64,000 bases of DNA, from positions 2,092,001-2,156,000 of the forward strand of contig NZ_LT827010.1 in assembly GCF_900119315.1 (NCBI RefSeq). The letters are read 5' to 3'. Below are positions 40,726 through 49,786 of this stretch, in pieces. This DNA is from Actinoplanes sp. SE50/110. Its GTDB lineage: Bacteria; Actinomycetota; Actinomycetes; Mycobacteriales; Micromonosporaceae. The stretch's first letter is position 1. Every line of letters starts with the position of its first letter. The position numbers and the translations under genes are program-made. Under the pieces are notes generated by a model. The model made no database searches. It was not told the DNA's origin and saw only the letters and a list, made by a program, of their open reading frames with translations.

Positions 40726-41529
40726 TCACACGGTGATCGTCAGGCTCGCGAGGTATCCGGACTGCGGGCTGCCCGAGATGGTGACCATCTGCTGGCTGTA
40801 TCCGTCCCGGAAGACCCCGTCGGTGGACAGCGAGACCCGGGCGAGGTTGGGGATGCTGGCCTGATAGCCGGCGCTCTGGTAGACGGTGCGGCAGACGTCG
40901 GCCGGGAACGCCAGCTGCGAGGTCTTGAGTTTCCCGCTCGCCGAGGTGGCCCGGGCCAGGCTCGGGTAGACCTCGAAGTGCAGGTGCGGCCAGCGGCCCG
41001 GGTAGCAGCCGGGAAAGATCGTGGTGAACGTCAGCTGGCCGCTGGAGCCGGCCGCCTGTACACCCCGGCAGTAGTTCTCCTGGGTGACACCGGCGGAGTA
41101 CATCGAGTACCGGCCCTCCCGGTCGCATCCCCAGAGGTAGACCGCGGCCGCGTCGTACGGGGCGCAGGTGGCGGCCGACAGCACCGTGAGGCGCAGGGTC
41201 AGGGTGACGCCGCCGGCGGTGGCGGACCCGGTGTCGAAACTGGTGCGCAGGTCACTGCGGACGATGCCGCTCCTGGTGAGGATGTTCGGACCGTTCGTGC
41301 CGTCGCCGGGGAACGGCCCGCCGGTCTCCGTGGGAATGGTCCGGCAGGCGGCGGCGTCCGCGGCGAGCGGGGAGTCGTCCGACGCCTTCGCGAACGCGGG
41401 AGTGGCGGCCGCCAGACCGGCGAGTCCGACGCCGGCGGCGAGGCCGAGCATCCGCCTGCGGCCCAGCAGCGTCTTCAGGTCGAACTGGAGGCCGCGGTCG
41501 AAGATGTCGTCGTGGTGGTCGTGATCCAT
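40726..41529 (-). CDS. Exported intradiol ring-cleavage dioxygenase-like protein
   Basis: 267 residues. A twin-arginine-like leader (GRRRMLGLAAGVGLAG, ending PAFAKA) indicates export, possibly in folded form. The catalytic domain has the four non-haem Fe(III) ligands of protocatechuate/catechol dioxygenases: Tyr in GRYSMYSAG, Tyr in QENYCRG, and two His in RWPHLHFEV. Secreted members of this family are common in actinomycetes and may act on extracellular catechols, but the substrate is not shown. His/Asp-rich MDHDHHDD precedes the leader. No aromatic pathway gene is nearby. Confidence 0.88.
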   Translation of the reverse strand: MDHDHHDDIFDRGLQFDLKTLLGRRRMLGLAAGVGLAGLAAATPAFAKASDDSPLAADAAACRTIPTETGGPFPGDGTNGPNILTRSGIVRSDLRTSFDTGSATAGGVTLTLRLTVLSAATCAPYDAAAVYLWGCDREGRYSMYSAGVTQENYCRGVQAAGSSGQLTFTTIFPGCYPGRWPHLHFEVYPSLARATSASGKLKTSQLAFPADVCRTVYQSAGYQASIPNLARVSLSTDGVFRDGYSQQMVTISGSPQSGYLASLTITV

Positions 41530-41614
41530 CGGGTGCCCTTTCAGGTGGGGGTTCGTGCCTTCCCTCCCGGATTCAAGCCAAGCCCGTAATCCATAGCCAT
41601 ACGTCTATCCCGTC

Positions 41615-41634
41615 AAGGTTGTTAACCTTCGACG
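41615..41634 (+). promoter_or_regulatory. Palindrome and leaderless promoter of the HTH/TPR regulator
   Basis: AAGGTT-GTT-AACCTT (41615-41629) overlaps a TAACCT -10 box (41623-41628) six bases before the ATG at 41635. Autoregulation is plausible. Confidence 0.5.
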
Positions 41635-42993
41635 ATGGTCAGGACACGACCGTCCAACGAGGTGCTCGCCCGGTGCCTCGCCGAGCTCCGCTGGAGTCCC
41701 CGGACCCTGGCCCGGCGGATCAACGCCGCCTACGGCCCCGGCACCATCTCCGAGTCGGCGCCGTACCACTGGCGCGACCGCGGGCGGGTGCCCTATCCGC
41801 CGGTGGCGGAATACGCGGCCCGGGTCATCGCCGAGGCGCTGGGCCGGCCGATCGCCACCGACGCGTTGTGGACGAGGGCATCGGACTCGCCGGAGGCGGC
41901 GAGCCGCGGACTCCTGGACATCCTCGACCGGGCGGCGTCAGACGGCGAGCGGCTTCCCGACGTCGCGCGAGAATACCTGTGCCGGGAACCGGGCCCGTTG
42001 TCCCGAGCCCGCGAGCACGGCTCCGGCGTCGAGCTGGTGCGGTCGGCCGAGCGGGGCGTCGACGCGCTGCGCGAGGCTGCCGCGGGGGCCGAGGGCCTGG
42101 ACGCGCTCGGCTACGTGGCGGCGCAGTTCCAGGCGACGCGGCTGCTCCTCGGGCAAGGGGGCCGCAGCGACGGGCTGAACCGGCGGCTGCTGCTCGTCCT
42201 GGCGGAGTTGGCGCAGCTCGCCGCGTGGCTGGCCGTTGACGCCGACCGGCACCGGGAATCCCGGCGCTACCTGGTCACCGGCCTGCGCGCCGCCCACGAG
42301 GGCGGCAGCCGCCGGCTCCTGGCGCACCTCCTGCGAGACCTCTCGGCCAACATGGCCCTGCAGGGGCGTCACGCCGATGCGGTGGCCATCGGGGAGGCGG
42401 CCCTCGCCGCAGCCGCCGGTACCAGGGCCACCGGGGCGTTCGCCGCGGGACAGCTCGCGTACGCGCAGGCCCTCGCCGGCGACACCCGCTCGGCGTGCCG
42501 GACGGCGGACCAGGCTGCCGGATGGATCGCCGCGACCCCCGGCGGGGACGAGCCGGAATGGGTGCGACGGGTGGCCGCCGACACGGCCGGGCCGATGGCT
42601 GCCCGGACTCTGCTGCAGCTGGCCCGGGACGAACGCGCCCGGGGCCGCCGGGCCAGCGCCCGGACGCTGGTCCGCCGGGGGATCTCGCTGCTGCGTCCAC
42701 CGACCCTGCTCGAACCGGACCATCCGCACCCGCGGGCCGCCCTCTACGAGGGCATCTACCTCGCCGGTGGGCACGTGATCAGCGGTGAGCTGGAGCAGGC
42801 CTGCGTGGCCGGACGCACGGTGCTCGACCGGTGGGACCGGGTCCGGTCGCGTCGCGGCGCACACCTGCTCCGGGAGGTCTTGACCGACCTGCGCCGCAGC
42901 GGGCGCGACCGGGGCGTCCGGGAGTTCGTCGCGCACGCCGAGAGGCGGCTGCGCCTCATCGACGGGGCCGGGCCAGAAGTTCCGCCACCGTGA
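41635..42993 (+). CDS. Transcriptional regulator-like protein with TPR-type C terminus
   Basis: 452 residues. The N-terminal 75 residues look like a variant XRE-type HTH (NEVLARCLAELRWSPRTLARRI, HWRDRGRVPYPPVAEYAARVI), as found in a large actinomycete group whose remaining 350 residues are TPR-like helices (RRYLVTGLRAAHEGGSRRLL, MALQGRHADAVAIGEAAL). These proteins are often near developmental or secondary-metabolite genes, but their targets are mostly unknown. Its promoter contains a perfect palindrome. The 3' end overlaps the convergent NmrA-like gene by 38 bp. Confidence 0.8.
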   Translation: MVRTRPSNEVLARCLAELRWSPRTLARRINAAYGPGTISESAPYHWRDRGRVPYPPVAEYAARVIAEALGRPIATDALWTRASDSPEAASRGLLDILDRAASDGERLPDVAREYLCREPGPLSRAREHGSGVELVRSAERGVDALREAAAGAEGLDALGYVAAQFQATRLLLGQGGRSDGLNRRLLLVLAELAQLAAWLAVDADRHRESRRYLVTGLRAAHEGGSRRLLAHLLRDLSANMALQGRHADAVAIGEAALAAAAGTRATGAFAAGQLAYAQALAGDTRSACRTADQAAGWIAATPGGDEPEWVRRVAADTAGPMAARTLLQLARDERARGRRASARTLVRRGISLLRPPTLLEPDHPHPRAALYEGIYLAGGHVISGELEQACVAGRTVLDRWDRVRSRRGAHLLREVLTDLRRSGRDRGVREFVAHAERRLRLIDGAGPEVPPP

Positions 42994-43786
42994 TCGGCGC
43001 CCGCCCGATCAACTCCGCCACGTCGGTGGTGACCCCGGCGAGGTCGCCGGCCGCGATCGCGGTGTACGTCGACACCCACGCGTCGACCTGCCACTGCGGC
43101 GCCCCGTAGCCGGCCCGCGACGCGTACGCCTCGTCGATGGTCTCCGGGTGATAGCGGGCCCCGACGATCTCCGCGACCTCGGCGAGGCTCAACGCCTCCG
43201 GCCCGGTCAGCGAGTACACCCGTCCCGCGTGTCGTCCCGGGTCGCGCAGTACCGCCACCGCGGCGTCCGCGATGTCGTCCTGCGCGACGGCGGCGACCCG
43301 TCCGTCCCCGGCCGGCCCGCGGATCACGCGATCCTCGCCGGCCAGCATCGGCAGGAAGTCCGCGTACAGGTTGTCCCGCAGGAAGGTGGCCGCCATCCCG
43401 GACCCGAGAATGTGCCGCTCGGTCGCCCAGTGATCGCGCGCCAGCGTGAACGTCGCCTCCGGGGCCGCCCCGTAGAACGAGATGTACACCAGATGCTCCA
43501 CTCCGGCCTCGGCCGCGGCGTCCACGAACGTCCGGTGCTGCACCACCCGGTCCGGCGTCTCGGACGCCGACACCATCAGCACGGTCCGCAGCCCGGCCAT
43601 CGCCGCCCGGCACGCGTCCCGGTCGTGGAACGGCGCCGCGGCGGCCTCGGCGAGAGGCAGTCGTGGCGCGCGGGACACGTCCCGCACGAGCGACCGCTGC
43701 GGTACGCCGAGGTCGGCGAGCCGCCGAGCCACCCGCCCGCCGAGTTGCCCGGTCGCCCCGCTGACCCCGATCCGCTGCTCCGTCAT
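42956..43786 (-). CDS. NmrA-like NAD(P)-binding reductase
   Basis: 276 residues, atypical SDR of the NmrA / quinone oxidoreductase 2 (QOR2) type. The NADP motif is GVSGATGQLGGRVAR at the start, and LVYISFYGAAPEATF lies at the position of the catalytic strand. The family includes NADPH-dependent quinone reductases and redox-sensing regulators. It stands alone between two other genes and is followed closely, 8 bp apart, by the start side of the P-loop kinase gene's terminus, so no operon partner is evident. Confidence 0.85.
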   Translation of the reverse strand: MTEQRIGVSGATGQLGGRVARRLADLGVPQRSLVRDVSRAPRLPLAEAAAAPFHDRDACRAAMAGLRTVLMVSASETPDRVVQHRTFVDAAAEAGVEHLVYISFYGAAPEATFTLARDHWATERHILGSGMAATFLRDNLYADFLPMLAGEDRVIRGPAGDGRVAAVAQDDIADAAVAVLRDPGRHAGRVYSLTGPEALSLAEVAEIVGARYHPETIDEAYASRAGYGAPQWQVDAWVSTYTAIAAGDLAGVTTDVAELIGRAPITVAELLARPRR

Positions 43787-43794
43787 GCCTCAGA

Positions 43795-44349
43795 TCATGC
43801 CCCGTTCGCGATGATCAGGCCGGCTTGCCCGCGCACGTCGGGAAGCTTCTCCTCCTGCCGCGCCCAGCGTTCCCAGTGCGGCGCGTAAAGGTCCCCGTCA
43901 CGGGCCAGCGCCCGCTCCCGGCGCAGGTCGTCCGGACTGTCCAGCCACACCGTCCCGGCGATCGGGCAGCCGGTCGCGCCGGCGCCGACCCCCTCGACGA
44001 TCAGCCAGTCCCCGTCCGGCACCCGGTGTTCGGTGGTGTAGCGGCCGGCCGCCCAGTCCCACTGCCGCCACACCGCCGGCCGGCCCCGGGCGAGCGGCTC
44101 CAGCACCCGGTCACGCAGCGCCTCCACGCCGGCCGCCAGGCCGTCCCATCCCGCGTACAGCTGATCCATGTGGATGATCGGCGCCGGGAGCCGCGCCGCG
44201 ACCGCGACCGCCAGCGTCGTCTTGCCGGACCCGGACCGGCCCTCGATCACCAGCACCCGCCGCCCCGCCGGCCCCGCCGGCAGGGTGCGCGCCCAGGCGA
44301 CGACCCGGGCTGCCGCCGTCTCCGCCCAGCCGGCCGCGGCCGGGTTCAC
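43795..44349 (-). CDS. Uridine-kinase-like P-loop protein
   Basis: 184 residues. Walker A is EGRSGSGKTTLAV near residue 37 and a Walker B-like LIVEGVG appears near residue 117. The set, with IIHMDQLYAGWDGL, is that of uridine kinase/phosphoribulokinase-type enzymes, which phosphorylate a small-molecule hydroxyl. The GTG at 44349 overlaps the stop of the molybdoenzyme gene as GTGA, so they are co-translated; why a kinase should follow this oxidoreductase is unknown. The frame is open further upstream, but only as the shadow of the molybdoenzyme gene. Confidence 0.82.
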   Translation of the reverse strand: MNPAAAGWAETAAARVVAWARTLPAGPAGRRVLVIEGRSGSGKTTLAVAVAARLPAPIIHMDQLYAGWDGLAAGVEALRDRVLEPLARGRPAVWRQWDWAAGRYTTEHRVPDGDWLIVEGVGAGATGCPIAGTVWLDSPDDLRRERALARDGDLYAPHWERWARQEEKLPDVRGQAGLIIANGA

Positions 44350-46601
44350 CGGCGTTCCAGGCGCACGATCACCCACTTCGAGGTGGGTGTGCCGCTCTCC
44401 TCGGCCTGTGAGTCGAGCGGGACCAGCGGATTCGTCTCCGGGTAGTAGGCGGCCACGCAGCCCTTCGGCGTGTCGTACTCGACGAGCCGGAACTGCTCGG
44501 CTCGCCGCTCGCCGTCGTCCCACTCGGAGACCAGGTCCACCCGGTCACCGTCGGCGAAGCCGAGTTCGGCCAGGTCGGCCGCGCTGATGAAGACGACGCG
44601 CCGCCCCGAACTGATGCCCCGGTACCGGTCGTCCAGCCCGTAGATCGTGGTGTTGAACTGGTCGTGGCTGCGCAGCGTCTGCAGCACCAGCCGCCCCGCG
44701 GGCACGCTCATCACCTGCAGCGGGCTGACCGTGAACACCGCCCGGCCCTCCGGGGTGGGGAAGCGGCGCTCGTCGCGCGGCGGGTGCGGCATCGTGAAGC
44801 CGCCGTTGTCGACCCGGTGCGCGTAGTCGTCGCAGCCCGGCACGACCCGCCCGATCCGTTCCCGGATCCGCCCGTAGTCCTCGGCGAACGACGCCCACGG
44901 GATGCCGTGCCGGTCGCCGAGCGTGGCCGCGGCGATCCCGCAGACGATGTCGACCTCGGAGCGCAGCAGCGGCCCGGCCGGCGCCGACCGGCCGCGGGAG
45001 GCGTGCACCGCGGACATCGAGTCCTCCACGGTGATCCGCTGCACCCGCCCGCCGGTGTGGTCCTGCTCGGTGCGGCCCAGCGTGGGCAGGATCAGCGCGG
45101 TCCGCCCGGCGTCCAGGTGGCTGCGGTTGAGCTTGGTGGAGATCTGCACGGTCAGCGCGGCGTTGCGCATCGCGGCCGCGGTCACCTCGGTGTCCGACAT
45201 CGCGGCCACGAAGTTGCCGCCCAGCGCCAGGAAGATCTTCGCCCGCCCGTCCCGGAACACCCGCACCGCATCGGCCGCGTCCACCCCGTGCTCGCGGGGC
45301 GGCTCGAAGCCGAACTCGTCGCGCAGCCGGTCCAGGAACGCCGCCGGCGGCTTCTCCCAGATCCCCATGCTGCGGTCGCCCTGTACGTTGGAGTGCCCGC
45401 GCACCGGGCACAGTCCGGCGCCCGGCTTGCCGATCATGCCCTGCAGCAGGGCCACGTTGACGAACTCCTTGATCGTCGCCACCGCGTTGCGATGCTGCGT
45501 GATGCCCATCGCCCAGCAGTGCACGATCCGTGTCGCCGACGCCAGCATGTCCGCCGCGGCCTCGATCTCGGCCCAGGTCAACCCGGTCGCCGTCAGCACC
45601 GCGTCCCGGTCCACGGCGGCCACGTGCCGCGCCCACGCGTCGAACCCGACGGTCGACGACTCGATGAACTCCCGATCGGCCACCCCGCGCCGCAGCAGCA
45701 GGCTGCCGATCGCCTGCCAGAGTGCCAGATCGCCGTTGGACCGGATGCGCAGCAGCCGGTCCGCCAGCGCGGTCCCCGAACCGGCCAGCCCGCGCGCCTT
45801 CTGCGGATTGTCGAAGCGCAGCAGCCCCGCCTCCGGCAGCGGATTGATCGCCAGAATCCGGGCGCCGTCCCGTTTGGCGATCTCCAGGGCGGTCAGCATC
45901 CGCGGATGGTTGGTGCCCGGATTCTGCCCGGAGACCACGATCAGATCCGCCCGGTGCAGATCTTCGAGGGTGACCGACCCCTTGCCGATCCCGATGGTCC
46001 GCGACAGCGCCGTCCCGGTCGACTCGTGGCACATGTTCGAGCAGTCCGGCAGATTGTTGGTCCCCACCGCCCGCGCGAACAACTGGTAGACGAACGCCGC
46101 TTCGTTGCTGGCCCGCCCCGAGGTGTAGAAGACGGCCTCGTTCGGGTCGCTCAGCTTCCGGAATTCGGCGCCGATCAGCGCGAACGCATCGTCCCAGGAG
46201 ATCGGCGCATAGTGCGTCGCACCCTCGCGTCGCACCATCGGATGCGTCAGCCGGCCCTGCTTCTCCAGCCAGTGATCGCTCCGCCCGCTCAGGTCGTCGA
46301 TCGAGTGCGCCGCGAAGAACTCCGGCCCGACCGTCTCCCGCTGCCCCTCCCAGGAGACCGCCTTGGCCCCGTTCTCACAGAACTCCGCCGCATGCCGATG
46401 CCCCTGAGGATCCGGCCACGCACAACTCATACAGTCGAAACCGTCGACCTGATTGAGCGTACGAAGGTTGCGGACCGCCTTGCCCACACCCATCTTGCGC
46501 ACCGCATCGGTCAGACTGAGCCGCACCGCCGCAAGCCCCGCCGCATGATCCGCCGGCGCCCCGACCCGTAGCCCGGCTTCTTCCTCATCAATCGGCGCCA
46601 C
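44346..46601 (-). CDS. FdhF/YdeP-family molybdopterin oxidoreductase
   Basis: 751 residues, DMSO-reductase superfamily. The N terminus has FDCMSCAWPDP and later AEFCENGAK, the CxxCAWP form of YdeP-like proteins. The molybdopterin domain follows (YTSGRASNEAAF, VVSGQNPGTNHPRML, HCWAMGITQHRNAV, GHSNVQGDRSMGI) and the C-terminal cap has LRSHDQFNTTIYGLDDRYRG. It is not a selenoprotein: no in-frame TGA is read through. YdeP-type enzymes are linked to acid tolerance or formate metabolism, but the substrate is unresolved. The GTG at 46601 has a strong GGAGGGGAGG ribosome-binding site. Confidence 0.9.
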   Translation of the reverse strand: MAPIDEEEAGLRVGAPADHAAGLAAVRLSLTDAVRKMGVGKAVRNLRTLNQVDGFDCMSCAWPDPQGHRHAAEFCENGAKAVSWEGQRETVGPEFFAAHSIDDLSGRSDHWLEKQGRLTHPMVRREGATHYAPISWDDAFALIGAEFRKLSDPNEAVFYTSGRASNEAAFVYQLFARAVGTNNLPDCSNMCHESTGTALSRTIGIGKGSVTLEDLHRADLIVVSGQNPGTNHPRMLTALEIAKRDGARILAINPLPEAGLLRFDNPQKARGLAGSGTALADRLLRIRSNGDLALWQAIGSLLLRRGVADREFIESSTVGFDAWARHVAAVDRDAVLTATGLTWAEIEAAADMLASATRIVHCWAMGITQHRNAVATIKEFVNVALLQGMIGKPGAGLCPVRGHSNVQGDRSMGIWEKPPAAFLDRLRDEFGFEPPREHGVDAADAVRVFRDGRAKIFLALGGNFVAAMSDTEVTAAAMRNAALTVQISTKLNRSHLDAGRTALILPTLGRTEQDHTGGRVQRITVEDSMSAVHASRGRSAPAGPLLRSEVDIVCGIAAATLGDRHGIPWASFAEDYGRIRERIGRVVPGCDDYAHRVDNGGFTMPHPPRDERRFPTPEGRAVFTVSPLQVMSVPAGRLVLQTLRSHDQFNTTIYGLDDRYRGISSGRRVVFISAADLAELGFADGDRVDLVSEWDDGERRAEQFRLVEYDTPKGCVAAYYPETNPLVPLDSQAEESGTPTSKWVIVRLERR

Positions 46602-46722
46602 TCGGCCTCCCCTCCGCTCGCCCGCCAGTCTGCCGAACCCCGGCCGCCCCCACCCCATCGGGCTCAGCACCGTCGACAAACCTGGTCGGGCCCGCGAGCA
46701 CGCCGGGCGGGCGGGATGCGGG

Positions 46723-47922
46723 TCAGGCGATCTCCTGGCGGAGGGAGGCCAGGATGTCCGGGGCGGGCCAGTCGTCGACGCGGTAGCGGGCCGGGGCCAG
46801 CAGGGGCTCCGCTTCCAGGGTGACGCGTCGGGCGACCGCGTCCCACGGGGCGCTGAACTGCGGTCCCGAGTCCGGGTGGACGAAGACGATGGCGTCGGCT
46901 TTGGGGAGCAGGGTGCTGACCCCGGCCGTCCAGACCGCGATGGTTTCCGGGAGGCCGCCGATCGGTTCGGCGGAGAGCAGGCCGCCGATGTGCACGTCGA
47001 CACCGGCCTGGGCGTACTGCTCGGCGAGCCAGTTGGTCTGGCCCTGGTATTCGGTGAGGGCGAGGACCATCTCCGCGCGGCGGGCGGAGAGGTGGTGCGG
47101 GTGGCCGAGGGGTGGGGTGTAGGCGATGGTGCGCCCCTGCGGGCCGGCCACGTAGCCGACCGGGGACAGGCTGCGTGGGGCCTCCTTGAAATGTTGGTCG
47201 ACCAGGGCGTAGAACGGTTCCGCGGTGGTCTCGGGCAGCGGGCAGAGCAGCAGCGTGTTGTTGTCCGGGGCGAAGGCGAGGACCGGGCCGCCGAGGCGTT
47301 CGCCGACCTCGGCGAGCCAGCCGGGGGCGAGCAGCAGCGACGTGAAGTAGGCGTCGCCGTCGTCGAGCATGCTGATCAGCGGCTGGCCGCTGGGCCACGG
47401 CTGGTCGAGGGAGGTGCGGGCCATCCCGGCCAGGTTCTCCCGGGCCTGGGTGAAGACCTCCTCGGCGGAGACGCCCCACTCGTCGACCCGGTCGGGCACC
47501 ACGTACGCCATCGCTTCCGGCTGGTCGACCACGACCAGTTCCTTCAGGTACGGCAGGGCGGCTCGGGAGATGGGTGGACGCATCCCCGGCGGGCCCGCCG
47601 ACCCGAACGTGACCGGGCGCAGCACCGGGCGGAGTTTCGGGCGTACCGTCTCCCAATCGTCCTGCGGCGGCGGAGCCGCCATGATCCGGACCAGTTTCGC
47701 GAGACGTTCCCGGCGTTCGGCGGGCGTCGCGCCTTCCGTCTCGCGGAAGATGTTGGCCAGATAGAGGTGGGCCGGGCCGGTCGCGCCGGTGCGGTAGATC
47801 GCGATCGAGAAGTCGTCGGGGCGGCTCACCGCCCGGTCGACCCCCGGGGTGCGCCGGGCGACGCGGACGGCCAGCGCCGCGAATCGGCGTCGGGGCGAGA
47901 CGAACCGGTCGAGCAATCCCAC
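46723..47922 (-). CDS. Conserved protein, possibly YtpQ/DUF1444-related
   Basis: 399 residues, soluble. The overall order (a charged N terminus, AHLYLANIFRETEGATPAERRERL, then a strand-rich middle with LVVVDQPEAMAYVVPD and a C-terminal half with LAFAPDNNTLLLCP and VGYVAGPQGRTIAYTP) resembles DUF1444/YtpQ proteins, whose function is unknown. I am only moderately sure of the family. Two halves of the protein each contain a VxxxD strand pattern, perhaps a duplicated fold. It stands alone, 121 bp upstream of the molybdoenzyme gene on the same strand. Confidence 0.6.
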   Translation of the reverse strand: MGLLDRFVSPRRRFAALAVRVARRTPGVDRAVSRPDDFSIAIYRTGATGPAHLYLANIFRETEGATPAERRERLAKLVRIMAAPPPQDDWETVRPKLRPVLRPVTFGSAGPPGMRPPISRAALPYLKELVVVDQPEAMAYVVPDRVDEWGVSAEEVFTQARENLAGMARTSLDQPWPSGQPLISMLDDGDAYFTSLLLAPGWLAEVGERLGGPVLAFAPDNNTLLLCPLPETTAEPFYALVDQHFKEAPRSLSPVGYVAGPQGRTIAYTPPLGHPHHLSARRAEMVLALTEYQGQTNWLAEQYAQAGVDVHIGGLLSAEPIGGLPETIAVWTAGVSTLLPKADAIVFVHPDSGPQFSAPWDAVARRVTLEAEPLLAPARYRVDDWPAPDILASLRQEIA

Positions 47923-48035
47923 GGCGGAACCCTAGCCCACCGGGCGCGGGAACATCAGGGACGTCCGGGGGATCGGCGGCCGCAATCGCACATGCCCCCA
48001 GTGTCCCGCTTCGGCCGCCCGGTTTCCCGGAAAGC

Positions 48036-48115
48036 CGAACGGCCCGGTTGCCGCATGCGGAGGGACACCACCACGACGAACGTGCCGGAGACCGGCGCGG
48101 GGCCCGGGCCGTTCG
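48036..48115 (-). terminator. Long inverted repeat after the ABC permease gene
   Basis: CGAACGGCCCGG (48036-48047) pairs with CCGGGCCGTTCG (48104-48115) across a 56-nt spacer, just downstream of the permease stop at 48117. It may act as a terminator or mRNA-stabilising structure. Confidence 0.45.
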
Positions 48116-48116
48116 G

Positions 48117-48932
48117 TCAGCCCTTGACCGCGCCCGCGGTGATGCCCGCGACGAAGTGCCGCTGCAGGAACGCGTAGGCCAGCACCATCGGCAGCGACGC
48201 CACCATCACCCCGGTGAACAGCAGCGGATAGTCGGTCAGGTATTCGCCCTGGAAATCCAGCAGCGCCAGCGGCAGGGTGCGTTTCGCCGGGTCGTCGATG
48301 AACAGCAGCGGATACAGCAGATCGTTCCAGTGCATGACGACCAGGAAGATGCCGGTGGCGGCCAGCGAGGGCGCCGAGACCGGCACGGTGATCCGGCGGT
48401 AGGTGGCCCACAGTCCCGCCCCGTCCAATTCCGCGGCCTCGTACAACTCGGCCGGCAGCGTGCGCAGGAAACCGGTCAGGATGAACACCGCCACCGGCAG
48501 GGTCACCACGATGTTGACCAGCATCAGCCCGATCAGGCTGTTCCGCAGGCCGAGCCGGTCGAACTGCACGTATTGCGGAATCATCACCGCCTGCGCCGGC
48601 ACGGCGAGACCGATCGCGAAAATGCCGAACAACACGCGGGACGGCCAGCGTGGCAGCCGGGCCACCGCGTACGCGACGAGGCTGCCGAGGAACAGGGTCA
48701 GCGGCACCGAGACAGCGGCCACCAGCACACTGTTGCCGAGCACGCCGAGCAGATCGCCGTCGGCCAGCACCTTGGCATAGTTGGCCAGGGTGGGATGCGC
48801 GGGCAGGCCGAACGGCGAGTCGAACAGTTCCCGGCTGGTCTTCAGGCTGCCGCCGGCGATCACCAGCAGAGGCACCACGATCAGCAGCGCGTACGTGGTG
48901 AGGATCAGGCGTCGTGTCACCCGTGCACCCAT
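48117..48932 (-). CDS. Carbohydrate ABC transporter permease, MalG type
   Basis: 271 residues with six membrane helices. The EAA loop is EAAELDGAGLWATYRRITVPVS, the contact site for the ATPase. Together with the adjacent permease and the lipoprotein it forms a CUT1-type sugar importer. The ATG at 48932 overlaps the upstream permease by 16 bp; a GTG at 48920 would give a 4-bp overlap and a slightly shorter N terminus and is equally possible. No ATPase gene is present: CUT1 importers in actinomycetes commonly share a multitask ATPase such as MsiK. Confidence 0.9.
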   Translation of the reverse strand: MGARVTRRLILTTYALLIVVPLLVIAGGSLKTSRELFDSPFGLPAHPTLANYAKVLADGDLLGVLGNSVLVAAVSVPLTLFLGSLVAYAVARLPRWPSRVLFGIFAIGLAVPAQAVMIPQYVQFDRLGLRNSLIGLMLVNIVVTLPVAVFILTGFLRTLPAELYEAAELDGAGLWATYRRITVPVSAPSLAATGIFLVVMHWNDLLYPLLFIDDPAKRTLPLALLDFQGEYLTDYPLLFTGVMVASLPMVLAYAFLQRHFVAGITAGAVKG

Positions 48933-49786
48933 TTCGCGGCCCGATTCTGCAGGATGGTGACCAGCGCGATCGCGGCCATGAAAACGATCGATTCGGCGGC
49001 GGCGTATCCGAGCTGCGAATTCGCGAACGTGCTGTAGATCCGGGTGCTCAGCACATCCAGCCCGGACCGCGGCGGATTGCCGGCCAGACCGAGGATCAGG
49101 TCGAAGGCCTTGAAGGACTGAATGGTGGTGTACGCGATGACCAGCGCCGTGGCCGGGCCGACCATCGGCCAGGTGACGTGCCGGAAGACTTGCCAGCGGC
49201 CGGCCCCGTCGGTGCGCGCCGCGTCGTACAGCTCCTCGGGGATCTGATGGAGTCCGGCGATGTAGATGACCATCATCTGCCCGGCGTGGAACCAGATCTG
49301 CGCGACCGCCACCCAGAGGATCGCGGTGCCCTCGTCGCCCAGGAACGCCGATCGGAAACGATCCAGTCCCACCGCGCTCAGCAGGGTGTTCACCAGCCCG
49401 AAGTTCGGGTCGTAGACGAACTTCCAGATGAACGCCACCGACACCGACGACAGCACGGTGGGCAGGAAGAACAGCGCCCGCAACCAGGTCGAGCCGCGGC
49501 TGCGGGCGGCCAGCAGCACCGCGAGCAGCAGCGCCAGGGCGGTCTGCCCGAGCACCACGACCAGCAGGAACTTGAGGTTGTTGGTGAGCGCGTTGCGGAA
49601 CAGGTCGTCGTGGTCGACCACGGCGGTGAGGTTCGCCGCGCCCACCGACCGGAACGAGGGGCTGAACCCGTCCCAGTCGGTGGTCGCATACCGCAGGCCC
49701 TGCACGGCGGGCAGCAGGAAGAAGCCGCCGTACAGGACAAGGGCGGGCAGGGCGAAGAGCAGCAGCCCGATCTTGCGTACGGTCAT
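48917..49786 (-). CDS. Carbohydrate ABC transporter permease, MalF type
   Basis: 289 residues, six membrane helices, with the EAA loop EELYDAARTDGAGRWQVFRHV. The N terminus (KIGLLLFALPALVLYGGFFLLP) is that of short MalF-like permeases. The ATG at 49786 directly abuts the stop of the binding-protein gene, so the three genes form one operon (binding protein, this permease, second permease). Confidence 0.92.
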   Translation of the reverse strand: MTVRKIGLLLFALPALVLYGGFFLLPAVQGLRYATTDWDGFSPSFRSVGAANLTAVVDHDDLFRNALTNNLKFLLVVVLGQTALALLLAVLLAARSRGSTWLRALFFLPTVLSSVSVAFIWKFVYDPNFGLVNTLLSAVGLDRFRSAFLGDEGTAILWVAVAQIWFHAGQMMVIYIAGLHQIPEELYDAARTDGAGRWQVFRHVTWPMVGPATALVIAYTTIQSFKAFDLILGLAGNPPRSGLDVLSTRIYSTFANSQLGYAAAESIVFMAAIALVTILQNRAAKWVHG

